From Metaruminococcus_A sp003150405 (GTDB taxonomy: Bacteria; Bacillota; Clostridia; Oscillospirales; Ruminococcaceae): a stretch of 64,000 bases of DNA. Shown one piece after another: positions 1 through 8,303 of this stretch (positions are counted from its first letter, which is position 1; each line of letters starts with the position of its first letter). Made by a program: the position numbers and the translations under genes. The stretch covers positions 248,001 through 312,000 of the forward strand of contig CABUBB010000001.1 in the NCBI GenBank assembly GCA_902489745.1, in the 5' to 3' direction. A model generated the notes under the pieces. The model saw nothing but the letters and a program-made list of their open reading frames with translations. It made no database searches and had not been told where the DNA came from.

Positions 1-2
1 CG

Positions 3-1925
3 GGGGTTACGGTGGAGAAAAAGACGGGCTTTACGGCGGACAAATCCTGCGAAATTGTCGACCTCCCTGGTGTTTACTCGCTGTCGCCCTATACCATGGA
101 GGAAATTATCACCCGGGATTTTATCCTCGACCAGCATCCCGACGCCATCATCAATATTGTCGACGGCTCCAACATCGAACGCAATCTCTATCTCACGCTG
201 CAAACGCTGGAGCTTTCCATCCCCACCGTCATCGCCGTCAATATGATGGATCAGGTTCGCGCACGCGGCGGCGATGTCGACTGCATCCGGCTTTCCAAAT
301 TGCTTGGCGTCCCAGTCGTTCCCATCTCCGCCAAAACCGGCAGCCACATCGACGAGCTCCTCTCTGTCGCTGCCGCATTGGCCGCCGGCCGCCAACCGGC
401 CGCCCCCATTGTTTGTTACGATTCTGCGGCGCAAAATATGCTCAACGAGGTTGCTTCCCTCCTCGCCAATGCCTGCGGGGAAGGGGAGCGGCTGTTCTTT
501 TACGCGGGCAAGCTGGTTGAACAGGACAGCGCAGCCATCGCAAGGCTGAAACTCTCCCAGAGCTGTATCCGTCAAATTGACCGGGCGGTGGAGCGTTACA
601 CCGCCCGTACTCCGCACGGCGACCGCGCAGTTGTCATGGCGGATATCCGCTACCGCTTCATTGAATCGCTGGTACACGCCGCAGTTCGTAAACCGCCGCG
701 GGAAGGCCGCCCTACCGTGACCGACCGGATTGACCGCGTCCTCACCAACCGCCTGCTCGCCCTCCCCATTTTTTTCGGCGTCATCTTCCTTATGTTTGGG
801 CTTACTTTCGGCCCGGTGGGGAATTTCCTCAAACGTTGCGTCGAATTTTTGTTTGTCGATGTCCTTACCCCTGCTGTGGAAAAACTTCTTCTTGTTGCCA
901 ACGCGCCGGACTGGACCTATGGCCTTCTGGCGGATGCGGTCCTCGGCGGCGTCGGTACCATTCTCACCTTTGTTCCGCAAATTCTGCTGCTTTTTCTGTG
1001 CCTCTCTTTTTTGGAGGACAGCGGCTATATGGCCCGCGCCGCCTTCATCATGGATAAGATGATGCGACGGTTCGGGCTTTCCGGCAAATCCTTCATCCCC
1101 ATGCTCATGGGGTTCGGCTGTACCACCCCAGCGGTCATGGCGGCCCGTTCGCTGGAAAACCAAAAGGATCGCAGCCTTACCATCATGCTCACCCCCTTTA
1201 TGTCCTGCGGTGCGCGTATGCCCATTTACGCCCTGTTTGCTGGGGTGTTTTTCCCGGAGGATCAGGGTGTTGTTGTGTGCAGCCTCTACCTCCTCGGCAT
1301 GGCGGTCGCCATGCTCAGCGGTGTTGTACTGAGCAAGACGCTTTTCCGCGGCGTCTTTTCTCCTTTCGTACTGGAACTGCCGCAGTACCATCTTCCGTCA
1401 CTCCGCTCCATCCTGCTGCGCACCTGGGAAAAGGGCAGGGGCTTTCTCGTCAAAGCAGGCACCATCATTTTCGCAATGAGTGTCGTCGTCTGGTTTCTCC
1501 AGAATTTCGATCTCTCCCTGCGTATGGTCGCCGACGGTGGGGACAGCATCCTCGGCCGGTTCGGCCGCCTGGTTGCCCCTGCTCTCTCTCCGCTCGGCTT
1601 CGGTACCTGGCAGGCCGCAGTTTCGCTGCTGACTGGCCTCGTCGCCAAAGAAAGTGTTGTCAGCACCATGAACGTCCTGTACGGTATGGCGGGCGGAACC
1701 GTTTCCGGGGTGCTGTCACAGGTGTTCACACCGCTTTCCGCCTACGCCTTCATGGCGTTTACCTTGTTGTATATGCCCTGTATTTCAGCGTTTGCCACCA
1801 TCCGCCGGGAGATGAACAGTTTGAAATGGGCAGCCGGCGCCGCCCTTTATCAGACCGGCGTTGCCTATTTCACCGCCCTGCTTGTTTACCAGATTGGCTC
1901 GCTTTTGATGAGGTTTTTCGCATGA
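3..1925 (+). CDS. feoB: Ferrous iron transporter FeoB, 5'-truncated by the window edge
   Basis: FeoB imports Fe2+ through the cytoplasmic membrane using an N-terminal G-protein domain and a C-terminal helical channel. The reading frame is open to the window edge and begins with GVTVEKK, which is the G2 region just after the P-loop, so about the first 45 residues lie outside. The GTG at 12 is an internal Val codon and not the start. Visible motifs are G3 DLPG, G4 NMMD and the G5-like ISAKTG. After these come the hydrophobic FeoB core with GFGCTTPAVMAARSLENQKDR-type and FMSCGARMPIYALF gate motifs. The 3' end overlaps the next small gene by 4 bp (ATGA), so the two are translationally coupled. 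FeoA is not visible and may lie upstream. Confidence 0.96.
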   Translation, partial: GVTVEKKTGFTADKSCEIVDLPGVYSLSPYTMEEIITRDFILDQHPDAIINIVDGSNIERNLYLTLQTLELSIPTVIAVNMMDQVRARGGDVDCIRLSKLLGVPVVPISAKTGSHIDELLSVAAALAAGRQPAAPIVCYDSAAQNMLNEVASLLANACGEGERLFFYAGKLVEQDSAAIARLKLSQSCIRQIDRAVERYTARTPHGDRAVVMADIRYRFIESLVHAAVRKPPREGRPTVTDRIDRVLTNRLLALPIFFGVIFLMFGLTFGPVGNFLKRCVEFLFVDVLTPAVEKLLLVANAPDWTYGLLADAVLGGVGTILTFVPQILLLFLCLSFLEDSGYMARAAFIMDKMMRRFGLSGKSFIPMLMGFGCTTPAVMAARSLENQKDRSLTIMLTPFMSCGARMPIYALFAGVFFPEDQGVVVCSLYLLGMAVAMLSGVVLSKTLFRGVFSPFVLELPQYHLPSLRSILLRTWEKGRGFLVKAGTIIFAMSVVVWFLQNFDLSLRMVADGGDSILGRFGRLVAPALSPLGFGTWQAAVSLLTGLVAKESVVSTMNVLYGMAGGTVSGVLSQVFTPLSAYAFMAFTLLYMPCISAFATIRREMNSLKWAAGAALYQTGVAYFTALLVYQIGSLLMRFFA

Positions 1926-2086
1926 ATGTTGCCGTTGTTGTTTTCTGTATCCTGCTCCTTGCAGCGTCGTTTGCCTTTGTTGTCTGCACCATCGTCCGAC
2001 AGCTCCGCGGTCAGGGGTGTGCAGGGTGTCCCTCCCGGCAGGCGTCCTGTGGAAAAAGCCGCATCTGTCCTGAAAAAAGGAATTGA
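1922..2086 (+). CDS. Small FeoB-associated Cys-rich membrane protein
   Basis: This is a 54-residue protein with one N-terminal membrane helix (about residues 3-25). A short basic Cys-rich tail follows, with CAGCP, a further SCG and ICP cysteine. This matches the FeoB-associated Cys-rich membrane protein family that commonly follows feoB in Firmicutes. Its start ATG overlaps the feoB stop codon (ATGA), so it is translated with FeoB. The cysteines could bind iron or another metal, or form disulfides; that role is inference. Confidence 0.85.
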   Translation: MNVAVVVFCILLLAASFAFVVCTIVRQLRGQGCAGCPSRQASCGKSRICPEKRN

Positions 2087-2481
2087 TTTCGGCCCTAATT
2101 CCTGTTTTTTCTATGTTTTGAAACAATTTTCTCCCGCATTCTTGTGGATCTTGCCGTCTGTATTTTTATGGACGGTATGTTACAATGATGTAAGCATTTC
2201 CCCGCCGTATGGGTTATGTACTAGGCGGGCTGGAGGACTGCTCCATCCCGCGTTCTTTCATTTTTGCGCTTTGCTTTCCGGATTATGGGCAATTCACCGG
2301 CGGATTCCTCCGCCCGGGAGCAGTTTTGTTCTAAAACGCCGTTGCCCGGCGGAATGGGCAGCAGCCTTTCTTCGCTGTCCGTCCGTTGATTCGGCGTCCT
2401 GGAATCTGCGCGTGCGCATTTCACATTGCCTGTCCCCTTGCCTTTGCAGGGTGCCTAAAAATATAAGAAAGGAAGAGTCTT
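2087..2481. other. Intergenic gap after feoB
   Basis: About 400 nt between the feoB operon and the ABC exporter. I see no convincing gene, tRNA or strong terminator. A possible promoter-like AT patch (ttacaatgatg) lies near 2180. Confidence 0.4.
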
Positions 2482-2538
2482 ATGAAAAAAACAATCCTGA
2501 ATTTGACAACATCACAAAGGAGGGCCGCAGCAAAATAG
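2482..2538 (+). CDS. Possible 18-residue leader peptide upstream of the ABC exporter
   Basis: A short ORF, MKKTILNLTTSQRRAAAK, is preceded by a GGAAGAG-type ribosome binding site and ends 22 nt before the ABC transporter start. It is basic and could be a translated leader or attenuator peptide. Chance occurrence cannot be excluded at this length, and no function is assigned. Confidence 0.25.
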   Translation: MKKTILNLTTSQRRAAAK

Positions 2539-2560
2539 CCCTCCCATTTCAGGAGGATTT

Positions 2561-4312
2561 ATGATACGGTTCAACAACAAAACCAAAACAAGGCTTCAAA
2601 AATTTCTGTCCTATTACAAACCTTACCGCAAGATATTTGCAGTAGACATGCTGTTTGCGGTGCTTTCCGCCGCTGTCATGCTGGTGTTTCCGCTTCTCTC
2701 CGGCTACATCACCGGAGAGGTGCTCAAGGAGTGGAACAGCGCCACCCTCAGCCGCCTGCTGGTCGCGGGCGCCGTTATGCTGCTGCTCATTGTCCTGAGG
2801 GTCGTCGCCAATGTGACCTATGCCCATTGGGGACATGCCATGGGCGCAAAGATGGAAGGGGACATGCGGGATGACCTGCTCCGCCACTACGAAAAACTCT
2901 CGTTCCACTATTTTGCCCGCAACAGCGTCGGTAAAATGATGACCCTCATCACCAACGACCTTACCAATATGACCGAGCTGTTTCATCACGGCCCGGAGGA
3001 TTTGGTCATGACCGTCATCAAATTTTTCGGCGCCTTTTTCATCCTCATTCAAATCAACGTTCCGCTGACTCTGATTGTCTTTGCCGTCTTTCCGCTGCTC
3101 TGCTTCAACGCCGTTTATACCGATAAAAAGATGCAGAAGGCGCTCCTGCGTTCCAAAAGCCTGCTCGGTGATATGAACGAGCAGCTGGAGGATACTCTGG
3201 CAGGCATCCGCACCGTCAAGGCGTTTGGCAGCGAGCAGGCTGAATTTGAAAAATTCAGCCGCAGAAACCGCGCCTATGTCTACAGCCTCTGCCATTTTTA
3301 TAAGGCCGAAGCACGCTTTTATGAGGTTGTGGAGTCCTATCCGCAGCTCCTCATTATGCTGGTCGTGGTCTGCGGCGCGCTGCTTATGGGCAGTGCGGTC
3401 AACCTGCCCGTGCTTATCACCTTTCTGCTCTATGTCAGCTGCCTTTCCGAGCCTATCCACACCATTCTGAATTTTATGGGCCTTTATGAGCGGGGCGTGG
3501 CGAGCTTTAAACGCTTTATGGAGGTCATGGAGCTGGAGCCGGCGGTTGCTGACCTTCCGGGCGCTCAGAACCTTGGACGCGTCCAGGGTTGCGTCGTGCT
3601 GGAACAGGTTTCTTTCCGTTATCCGGATGGCAGCGAAAATGTGCTGGAGAACGTCTCGCTGAAAATCGCCCCCGGTGAAAAACTGGCAGTTGTCGGTTCC
3701 TCCGGCATTGGCAAAAGCACCCTCAGCTACCTGCTCGCCCGGTTTTATGACGTCACCTCCGGCAGCGTCAAAATTGATGGAAACGACGTCCGCAGCCTTA
3801 CCCTTGCGTCTCTGCGGGAAAACATCGGCATTGTCCAGCAGGAGGTCACCATCTTTTCTGGCACCATTCGGGAAAATATCGCCTATGGACTGCCGGAGGC
3901 CAGCTCTGCGGCGGTCGAACAGGCTGCTGTTCTCGCAGGCGCCCATGAGTTTGTTACCCGCCTGGAAAATGGGTATGATACCGTTGTCGGCACCAAGGGC
4001 ATCACCCTTTCGGGCGGCCAGCGGCAGCGTATCAGTCTGGCGCGGGTGTTTCTCAAAAATCCGCCCATTCTCATTTTGGATGAGGCCACCAGTGCGCTGG
4101 ACAGCGAGACCGAACGGAATATCCAAACGGCGCTCGACCAGCTCATGTCCGGGCGCACGTCCGTCGTCATTGCACATCGCCTTTCCACCATTCGGAATGC
4201 TGACCGGATTGTCGTCCTCAAGGACAAGCAAATCTGTGAACAGGGAACCCATCCGAAGCTGCTTCAGAAAAACGGGGAATACGCCCGCCTTTATCGTATG
4301 GCACTGGCTTAA
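2561..4312 (+). CDS. ABC-type exporter half-transporter (TMD-NBD fusion)
   Basis: This 583-residue protein fuses a six-helix exporter membrane domain (about residues 1-320) to an ATPase domain (about 340-583), as in MsbA/LmrA-type multidrug, lipid or peptide exporters. Residues 379-387 form the Walker A, GSSGIGKST. Residues 483-487 are the LSGGQ signature, followed by the Walker B ILILDEATSALDSE and the H-loop VIAHRLST. A strong AGGAGG lies 5 nt before the ATG. No partner half-transporter is adjacent, so it probably homodimerises. The substrate cannot be told from sequence. A perfect hairpin about 410 nt downstream is the first clear terminator. Confidence 0.93.
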   Translation: MIRFNNKTKTRLQKFLSYYKPYRKIFAVDMLFAVLSAAVMLVFPLLSGYITGEVLKEWNSATLSRLLVAGAVMLLLIVLRVVANVTYAHWGHAMGAKMEGDMRDDLLRHYEKLSFHYFARNSVGKMMTLITNDLTNMTELFHHGPEDLVMTVIKFFGAFFILIQINVPLTLIVFAVFPLLCFNAVYTDKKMQKALLRSKSLLGDMNEQLEDTLAGIRTVKAFGSEQAEFEKFSRRNRAYVYSLCHFYKAEARFYEVVESYPQLLIMLVVVCGALLMGSAVNLPVLITFLLYVSCLSEPIHTILNFMGLYERGVASFKRFMEVMELEPAVADLPGAQNLGRVQGCVVLEQVSFRYPDGSENVLENVSLKIAPGEKLAVVGSSGIGKSTLSYLLARFYDVTSGSVKIDGNDVRSLTLASLRENIGIVQQEVTIFSGTIRENIAYGLPEASSAAVEQAAVLAGAHEFVTRLENGYDTVVGTKGITLSGGQRQRISLARVFLKNPPILILDEATSALDSETERNIQTALDQLMSGRTSVVIAHRLSTIRNADRIVVLKDKQICEQGTHPKLLQKNGEYARLYRMALA

Positions 4313-4720
4313 CGGGTATTCCAAAAGCAAAAGCGGGAACGGCGCACTGCCCCTGACAGGCCGCCTGAATCCGAAATCACTGCGCTTTTGCGCGGCGTTT
4401 AAGGCGGCCTATATTGAATCGCCGTGCTTTGGTGCTGCGGCCGTTTGCTTTGCTCGGATAAAGCTCTTGCTTCGCCGTGGATCTGGCTGCACCACTCCGG
4501 TTCCAAAACGGCTTATGGAAACCACCAGCAGTCCATTGTTCTCATCTGCCGACCGAATCGGGTTCCTTCGAAAGAGGGTGTCCAATGTGCCGCGTCGCTT
4601 AAAGAGGACGGGATGCGGCTGGTTTTCTGCTTTCACAGTTACAAAAGCAACACCCATTATTTGTTTATATCACCGGGCGTTTATTCATGCTTCGGCGAAC
4701 CATCCTTACCCATAAAAATA
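4313..4720. other. Non-coding stretch between ABC exporter and Nudix gene
   Basis: About 400 nt between convergent genes. Overlapping open frames here lack ribosome binding sites and family resemblance. Nothing supported apart from the terminator at its right edge. Confidence 0.4.
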
Positions 4721-4755
4721 AAAAGCCTGGGATGTATGAAACATCCCAGGCTTTT
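4721..4755. terminator. Bidirectional rho-independent terminator
   Basis: A perfect 15-bp stem (AAAAGCCTGGGATGT and its complement) with a 5-nt loop and A/T tracts on both sides, between the convergent ABC exporter and Nudix genes. Confidence 0.9.
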
Positions 4756-4829
4756 TATTGGGAGAAACGGCGCGGTGGGGGAGCGCCTTCCTTTGGTATC
4801 ATTCCGGTTTATTTGATCCTAATCCGCAT

Positions 4830-5294
4830 TTATTTTAAAAGATTTACCCAGTGCCCGCCTTCCCGGTGCAGGCAGTGCTCGCTGACCCCTTCGTCCAGAA
4901 ACAACCGGAACATGTAGGTCATACCGCTGGCGAGCGGCAGGCTTTCCAGTTCGCTTATCTTCACCCAGCTCATCTCGCCTTCCTCAGAAGAAATTAGTTC
5001 CCCTTCAAAATGGCAGGTCTTGTAGCAAAGCACAACATAACGGGCACCCTCCTCGTTGATCCACTGCTTGACCCCGCACAACTGCGGCTGGGAAATCCGC
5101 AGCCCGGTTTCCTCCTGAATTTCGCGGATAACAGCGTCGGTAAAATCCTCTGCCGGCTCAACGTGTCCGCCCGGAAAGGTCACGCCGCCCCAGTCCGGAT
5201 CCACCCGGTGCTGAACCAGCACATTGCCCTCGTTGTCGTAAACCATGCACATATTTGTAAAAATTGCCTTTTCATATCGTTCCAATGTCAACAT
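4830..5294 (-). CDS. Nudix (MutT-type) hydrolase
   Basis: This 154-residue Nudix protein hydrolyses a nucleoside diphosphate linked to another moiety, typically a (deoxy)nucleotide or related phosphate ester. The Nudix box is complete, GHVEPAEDFTDAVIREIQEE followed by TGL (about residues 43-65), and contains the metal-binding REIQEE. The N-terminal beta strands and the position of the box resemble 8-oxo-dGTPase-like proteins, but the substrate is not defined by sequence. It is a single gene, separated from nadA upstream by about 300 nt containing hairpins and from the convergent ABC gene by a shared terminator. Confidence 0.9.
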   Translation of the reverse strand: MLTLERYEKAIFTNMCMVYDNEGNVLVQHRVDPDWGGVTFPGGHVEPAEDFTDAVIREIQEETGLRISQPQLCGVKQWINEEGARYVVLCYKTCHFEGELISSEEGEMSWVKISELESLPLASGMTYMFRLFLDEGVSEHCLHREGGHWVNLLK

Positions 5295-5316
5295 CCTGTC
5301 TGAAAATTACTTGAAA

Positions 5317-5355
5317 CAGGCCAGCCGCCGCTTATACTTTGCGGCAGCTGGCCTG
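5317..5355. repeat. Inverted repeat between nadA and the Nudix gene
   Basis: The arms CAGGCCAGCCGCCGC and GCGGCAGCTGGCCTG pair with one mismatch around a 9-nt loop. It may end the minus-strand nadA transcript, although the T tract is weak. Confidence 0.45.
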
Positions 5356-5593
5356 TATGACGCCGGTGCAGCAGCCTTTGTGCAAAGCTGCGGTATCCCA
5401 AAAATCAAACACCTGCCTCCAAGCGCAGGTCATATCCTGCAAAAGCCTTTGACATAGGGGGCGGATAATCCTGAATGCTCTCCCACAGCGTAGGCTGTCG
5501 TCCCATAAGTTCTGTTTGCGACTTCACGATTGTATCTTCTTCGCAAACGTCTTTGCGAAATGCAGCCAGGACAACAGGGGAATAGAGTGTCCG

Positions 5594-6502
5594 CTAGCCC
5601 AGCCGAATCATTTCATCAATGGCGTGTTTTGCCTTCAGCCGCAGCTCTTCCTCCAGCTCAATAACCCGTCCTCCGGCGCCTGTCAGCGCTTTTTTTACAT
5701 CCAGCAGGGTGGTGATACGCATATCCGGGCACATCAGGTTTTTAGTGAGCAAATAGTAGTTCATCTCCGGCCGCTTGATGGAAAGATAGTCGCAGATGCT
5801 CTTTTCAGTCCCAATGATGCACGGCTCATCGTGCTCCAGCGCATATTGGATAATCGCCGCCGTCGATCCAATTACGTCGGCGTGCCGGAGTACCTCTGCC
5901 GGCAGCTCAGGATGCATCAGTACCTTCGCCTCTGGATGTGCCTGAATCGCTTTCAAGCATTCTTCCTCGGTAATTTTTCCGTGTACCGGACACATGCCGT
6001 CCCACAGGATGATGTTCTTTTCCGGCAGCATTTTTTTGACATATCCGCCCAAATTCTGATCTGGAATAAATAAAATATCTTTCTGCGGCAGCTTCTTTAC
6101 AATTTCCAGCGCACTGGACGAGGTCACACAGACGTCTGCCACCGCCTTCAGTTCGGTGGTCGTGTTGACATAAGCTACAACCGCATGATCCGGGTGTTCT
6201 TTCCGGTAGGCAAGCACCCGCTCCGGCGAAATCTGCTCCGCCATCGGGCAGGTTGCGTCCGGGCTTGCCAGTACCACCTTTTTTTCCGGCGAGAGGATTT
6301 TTACCGTGTCTGCCATAAAGCCGACGCCGCACATGACAACGGTCGGCTGGCTGAGCTTGGTCGCGGCCACACTCAGTGCAAAGGAATCCCCCGTCACATC
6401 CGCGATTTCAAGAATTTCCGGTGCCTGGTAACTGTGTGCCACAATGGCAGCGTCTGTCTCCCGTTTCAGGGTCAGTATTTCCTGCTGTAAATCAGAAAGC
6501 AT
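5594..6502 (-). CDS. nadA: Quinolinate synthase NadA
   Basis: NadA condenses iminoaspartate with dihydroxyacetone phosphate to form quinolinate in de novo NAD synthesis, using a [4Fe-4S] cluster. The three ligand-type cysteines are visible in VVMCGVGF, WDGMCPVHG and NLMCPDMR, with AHSYQAPEI and PDQNLGGYV typical of the family. I chose the ATG at 6502 (302 aa) because GAGGAG lies 9 nt upstream; an in-frame GTG at 6532 would add ten residues. nadB and nadC are not adjacent, unlike the usual Firmicute nadABC cluster. They must be elsewhere, or the pathway is partial. Salvage genes for NAD lie at 40.4-44.6 kb. Confidence 0.94.
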   Translation of the reverse strand: MLSDLQQEILTLKRETDAAIVAHSYQAPEILEIADVTGDSFALSVAATKLSQPTVVMCGVGFMADTVKILSPEKKVVLASPDATCPMAEQISPERVLAYRKEHPDHAVVAYVNTTTELKAVADVCVTSSSALEIVKKLPQKDILFIPDQNLGGYVKKMLPEKNIILWDGMCPVHGKITEEECLKAIQAHPEAKVLMHPELPAEVLRHADVIGSTAAIIQYALEHDEPCIIGTEKSICDYLSIKRPEMNYYLLTKNLMCPDMRITTLLDVKKALTGAGGRVIELEEELRLKAKHAIDEMIRLG

Positions 6503-6532
6503 ATTGTCTGTCTCCTCATTTGATTGATCCAC

Positions 6533-6769
6533 TCCATCCTCAGGAGTGTAAATTCATATAGAATCCATAGGAAATCATTTTTATCATAGCATGTTTCACG
6601 CAAAAGTCAAGCCGGAGCCTCCTTTTTTAAGGGCGGTGTCGCTGCATTTTTGACACGGTCCTGCAAAATCCGCCGGATTTTGCAGCGTGCGTGGGTAAAA
6701 CCGGGGAAACTCGTCCATTTCTTATATATTTTACCACCGATTAATGTTTACTTCACATTTATTGGGTAT
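6533..6769. other. Intergenic region with a near-perfect palindrome
   Basis: This holds the nadA upstream region. CTGCAAAATCC and CGGATTTTGCAG form a near-perfect palindrome around 6661-6685, which could be an operator or a small hairpin. No gene seen. Confidence 0.35.
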
Positions 6770-6958
6770 ACTAAAATCACAGCAAAAGGCGAAGGTTCTC
6801 CAAGCTGTAACCTGCTTTTCTCGATTGATTTTGAGGACTATCACACCAAAAAATCAATGGCGCAGTACGCCGTCCGGCTTTGATTTTTCCAAAATCGGCC
6901 GGCGCGTTTTCTTTTATAAATCAATTTTTCAGCCCCGGTTTTTCCGGGGCTGTTTTTT
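6770..6958 (+). ncRNA. Candidate structured non-coding RNA ending in a strong terminator
   Basis: No protein is evident, yet the stretch ends in a textbook terminator. Upstream is a TATACT at about 6768. In the middle lies a two-tier hairpin: an outer AAAAATCAA/TTGATTTTT stem and an inner GGCG-CAGTA-CGCC stem (about 6847-6889). This suggests a small transcript of about 185 nt upstream of the A/B island. No known RNA family is recognised. Confidence 0.3.
6930..6958 (+). terminator. Rho-independent terminator
   Basis: Stem CAGCCCCGG/CCGGGGCTG with a 5-nt loop followed by TTTTTT. No plus-strand gene precedes it, which supports an untranslated transcript. Confidence 0.85.
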
Positions 6959-7052
6959 GTCCGGATTTCAAACAGCGCCGATATAGTTGTGATGTTTATT
7001 CATAAATAATTCACAAAAAATTATAAATTGTGCTGAATTGCATAAAAACCAC

Positions 7053-7081
7053 TTGAATATATTGAAAAATATAGGTATATT
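7053..7081 (+). promoter_or_regulatory. Sigma-A-type promoter of gene A1
   Basis: TTGAAT, a 17-bp spacer, then TATATT. The same arrangement with a 17-bp spacer precedes every A-family gene in the window. Confidence 0.65.
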
Positions 7082-7111
7082 GAACTTAACAAAATTTATT
7101 CTATCAGACAG

Positions 7112-7280
7112 GTGAGTCCAATGCACGGTTTCATCTCGGTCGGCCTTTCAAGTGTATGTAAAGGAGCAAAATGATGAAAAAGCTTCGGATACATAAACGG
7201 CTCACTGCTTTAACCGCTTCCTTGGTTTTACTATTTAGCTGCGTCGGCTTTTCAGCTTCGGCGGAACAATCCAACTTGAC
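7112..7280 (+). repeat. 169-bp direct repeat, copy 1 (A1 leader and signal peptide)
   Basis: Identical to 11416-11584. It covers the 5' leader, ribosome binding site, signal peptide and first mature residues of A1. It holds an 18-codon ORF (7121-7174, stop included) that ends inside the A1 start codons. Confidence 0.9.
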
Positions 7281-8196
7281 GCCGGACGAGCAATACATTG
7301 CCATGATGGACGCAATCGACTGGGGCGAATATGAAAACCACATTATTAATGTACAGCGTGCACAAATTCCGGATTATTTATTAAACCAAATGACGACGGA
7401 GCAACTTGTAAATGCGGTATTGCATTACCCCTATCTTATTGACATGATGTGCTTTGATAAATACTCAGATGGATTTCAGACGGTTGCCACCAACTTTAAC
7501 GGCCTTGCAGAGCTGATTTCTCGTGAGGACGGGGCACAAGAACTTTTAGAACGAATGCAGGAAACGTCGGTGCAAACACAAGCGAGGGCTGTTAATCGTG
7601 ATGCCTTAATACAGGAGATGTATCTTGATACGTTATTAGCTCAACCAGAATTCCTAAATCAATTTTCAGAAAAGGAAATAACAATGGCAGCTGATTTTAT
7701 AAATAATAAAGTGGAGGCGCGTTTGCAACAACCTCAAATATATAGCACGGGCGATGCTTATCATTTTTATGGGGTGGTAAATGAGCAAATCGAAACCTAT
7801 TCCACATGGACAACCGTTAAAACTCCTGCAGGAAGCGATGTGCGTGTTATAGCATGGACTTCAGATGATGTTGATATGTCTGCAGAATTAAAACTTGCTT
7901 ATCGTGATGAGATATTAAAATCTTATCCAACGGCGAGTATAATGGGTAGTGCAACAAATAAATATAATTGCCATTCCTATGCTTGGTACAAACAATCGAC
8001 AAGTAATACCTATAATATGCCAGATCCATATCATTATATGAATGATGGAAGTTATTACAAAATATCGGCTTTGCAGTTAAACGCACGGATTTATTATAAA
8101 AATGGACCAGACGGTCACATTCAGGGGTTTGTTATACTAAATCTCGCGTATATTCAAAATGGGGATTTAAGTGTCTTGTATTACATAAATGGATGA
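7171..8196 (+). CDS. Family A secreted protein A1, C-terminus frameshifted
   Basis: Uncharacterised family. The signal peptide (residues 1-31, ending SASA) is followed by a conserved helical N-terminal domain (EQSNLTPDEQY, AQIP, LNQM, FNGL, REDG). A C-terminal domain then has CHSYAW with Cys at about residue 267. In other copies CHSYAW is followed by HSA, SKWG and CPY. Here the frame slips near 8110. Reading the neighbouring frame up to a stop at 8247-8249 gives HSGV, YSKWG and NCPYYN in the right order, so the encoded 341-residue form has lost the putative catalytic His region. The start is ATGATG after AAGGAG; the second ATG (7174) has better spacing. Probably co-transcribed with B1 downstream. 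A papain/NlpC-like hydrolase is inference from motif order. Confidence 0.8.
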   Translation: MMKKLRIHKRLTALTASLVLLFSCVGFSASAEQSNLTPDEQYIAMMDAIDWGEYENHIINVQRAQIPDYLLNQMTTEQLVNAVLHYPYLIDMMCFDKYSDGFQTVATNFNGLAELISREDGAQELLERMQETSVQTQARAVNRDALIQEMYLDTLLAQPEFLNQFSEKEITMAADFINNKVEARLQQPQIYSTGDAYHFYGVVNEQIETYSTWTTVKTPAGSDVRVIAWTSDDVDMSAELKLAYRDEILKSYPTASIMGSATNKYNCHSYAWYKQSTSNTYNMPDPYHYMNDGSYYKISALQLNARIYYKNGPDGHIQGFVILNLAYIQNGDLSVLYYING

Positions 8197-8303
8197 ATTG
8201 TCCATATTATAATGCGGCTACCGCAGTAAGTTACTGGAAATTATCATAAACTTTAAATTTTTTGCTGGCCGTGTTGTTAAACTAAGTCATCAAAGGAGTT
8301 ATC

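Noticed and set aside
2549..4330. 593-codon open frame antisense to the ABC exporter
   Set aside because: It runs opposite a clear ABC transporter with a strong ribosome binding site. Its translation is low in hydrophobic pattern and shows no family motif, so it is a codon-bias shadow.
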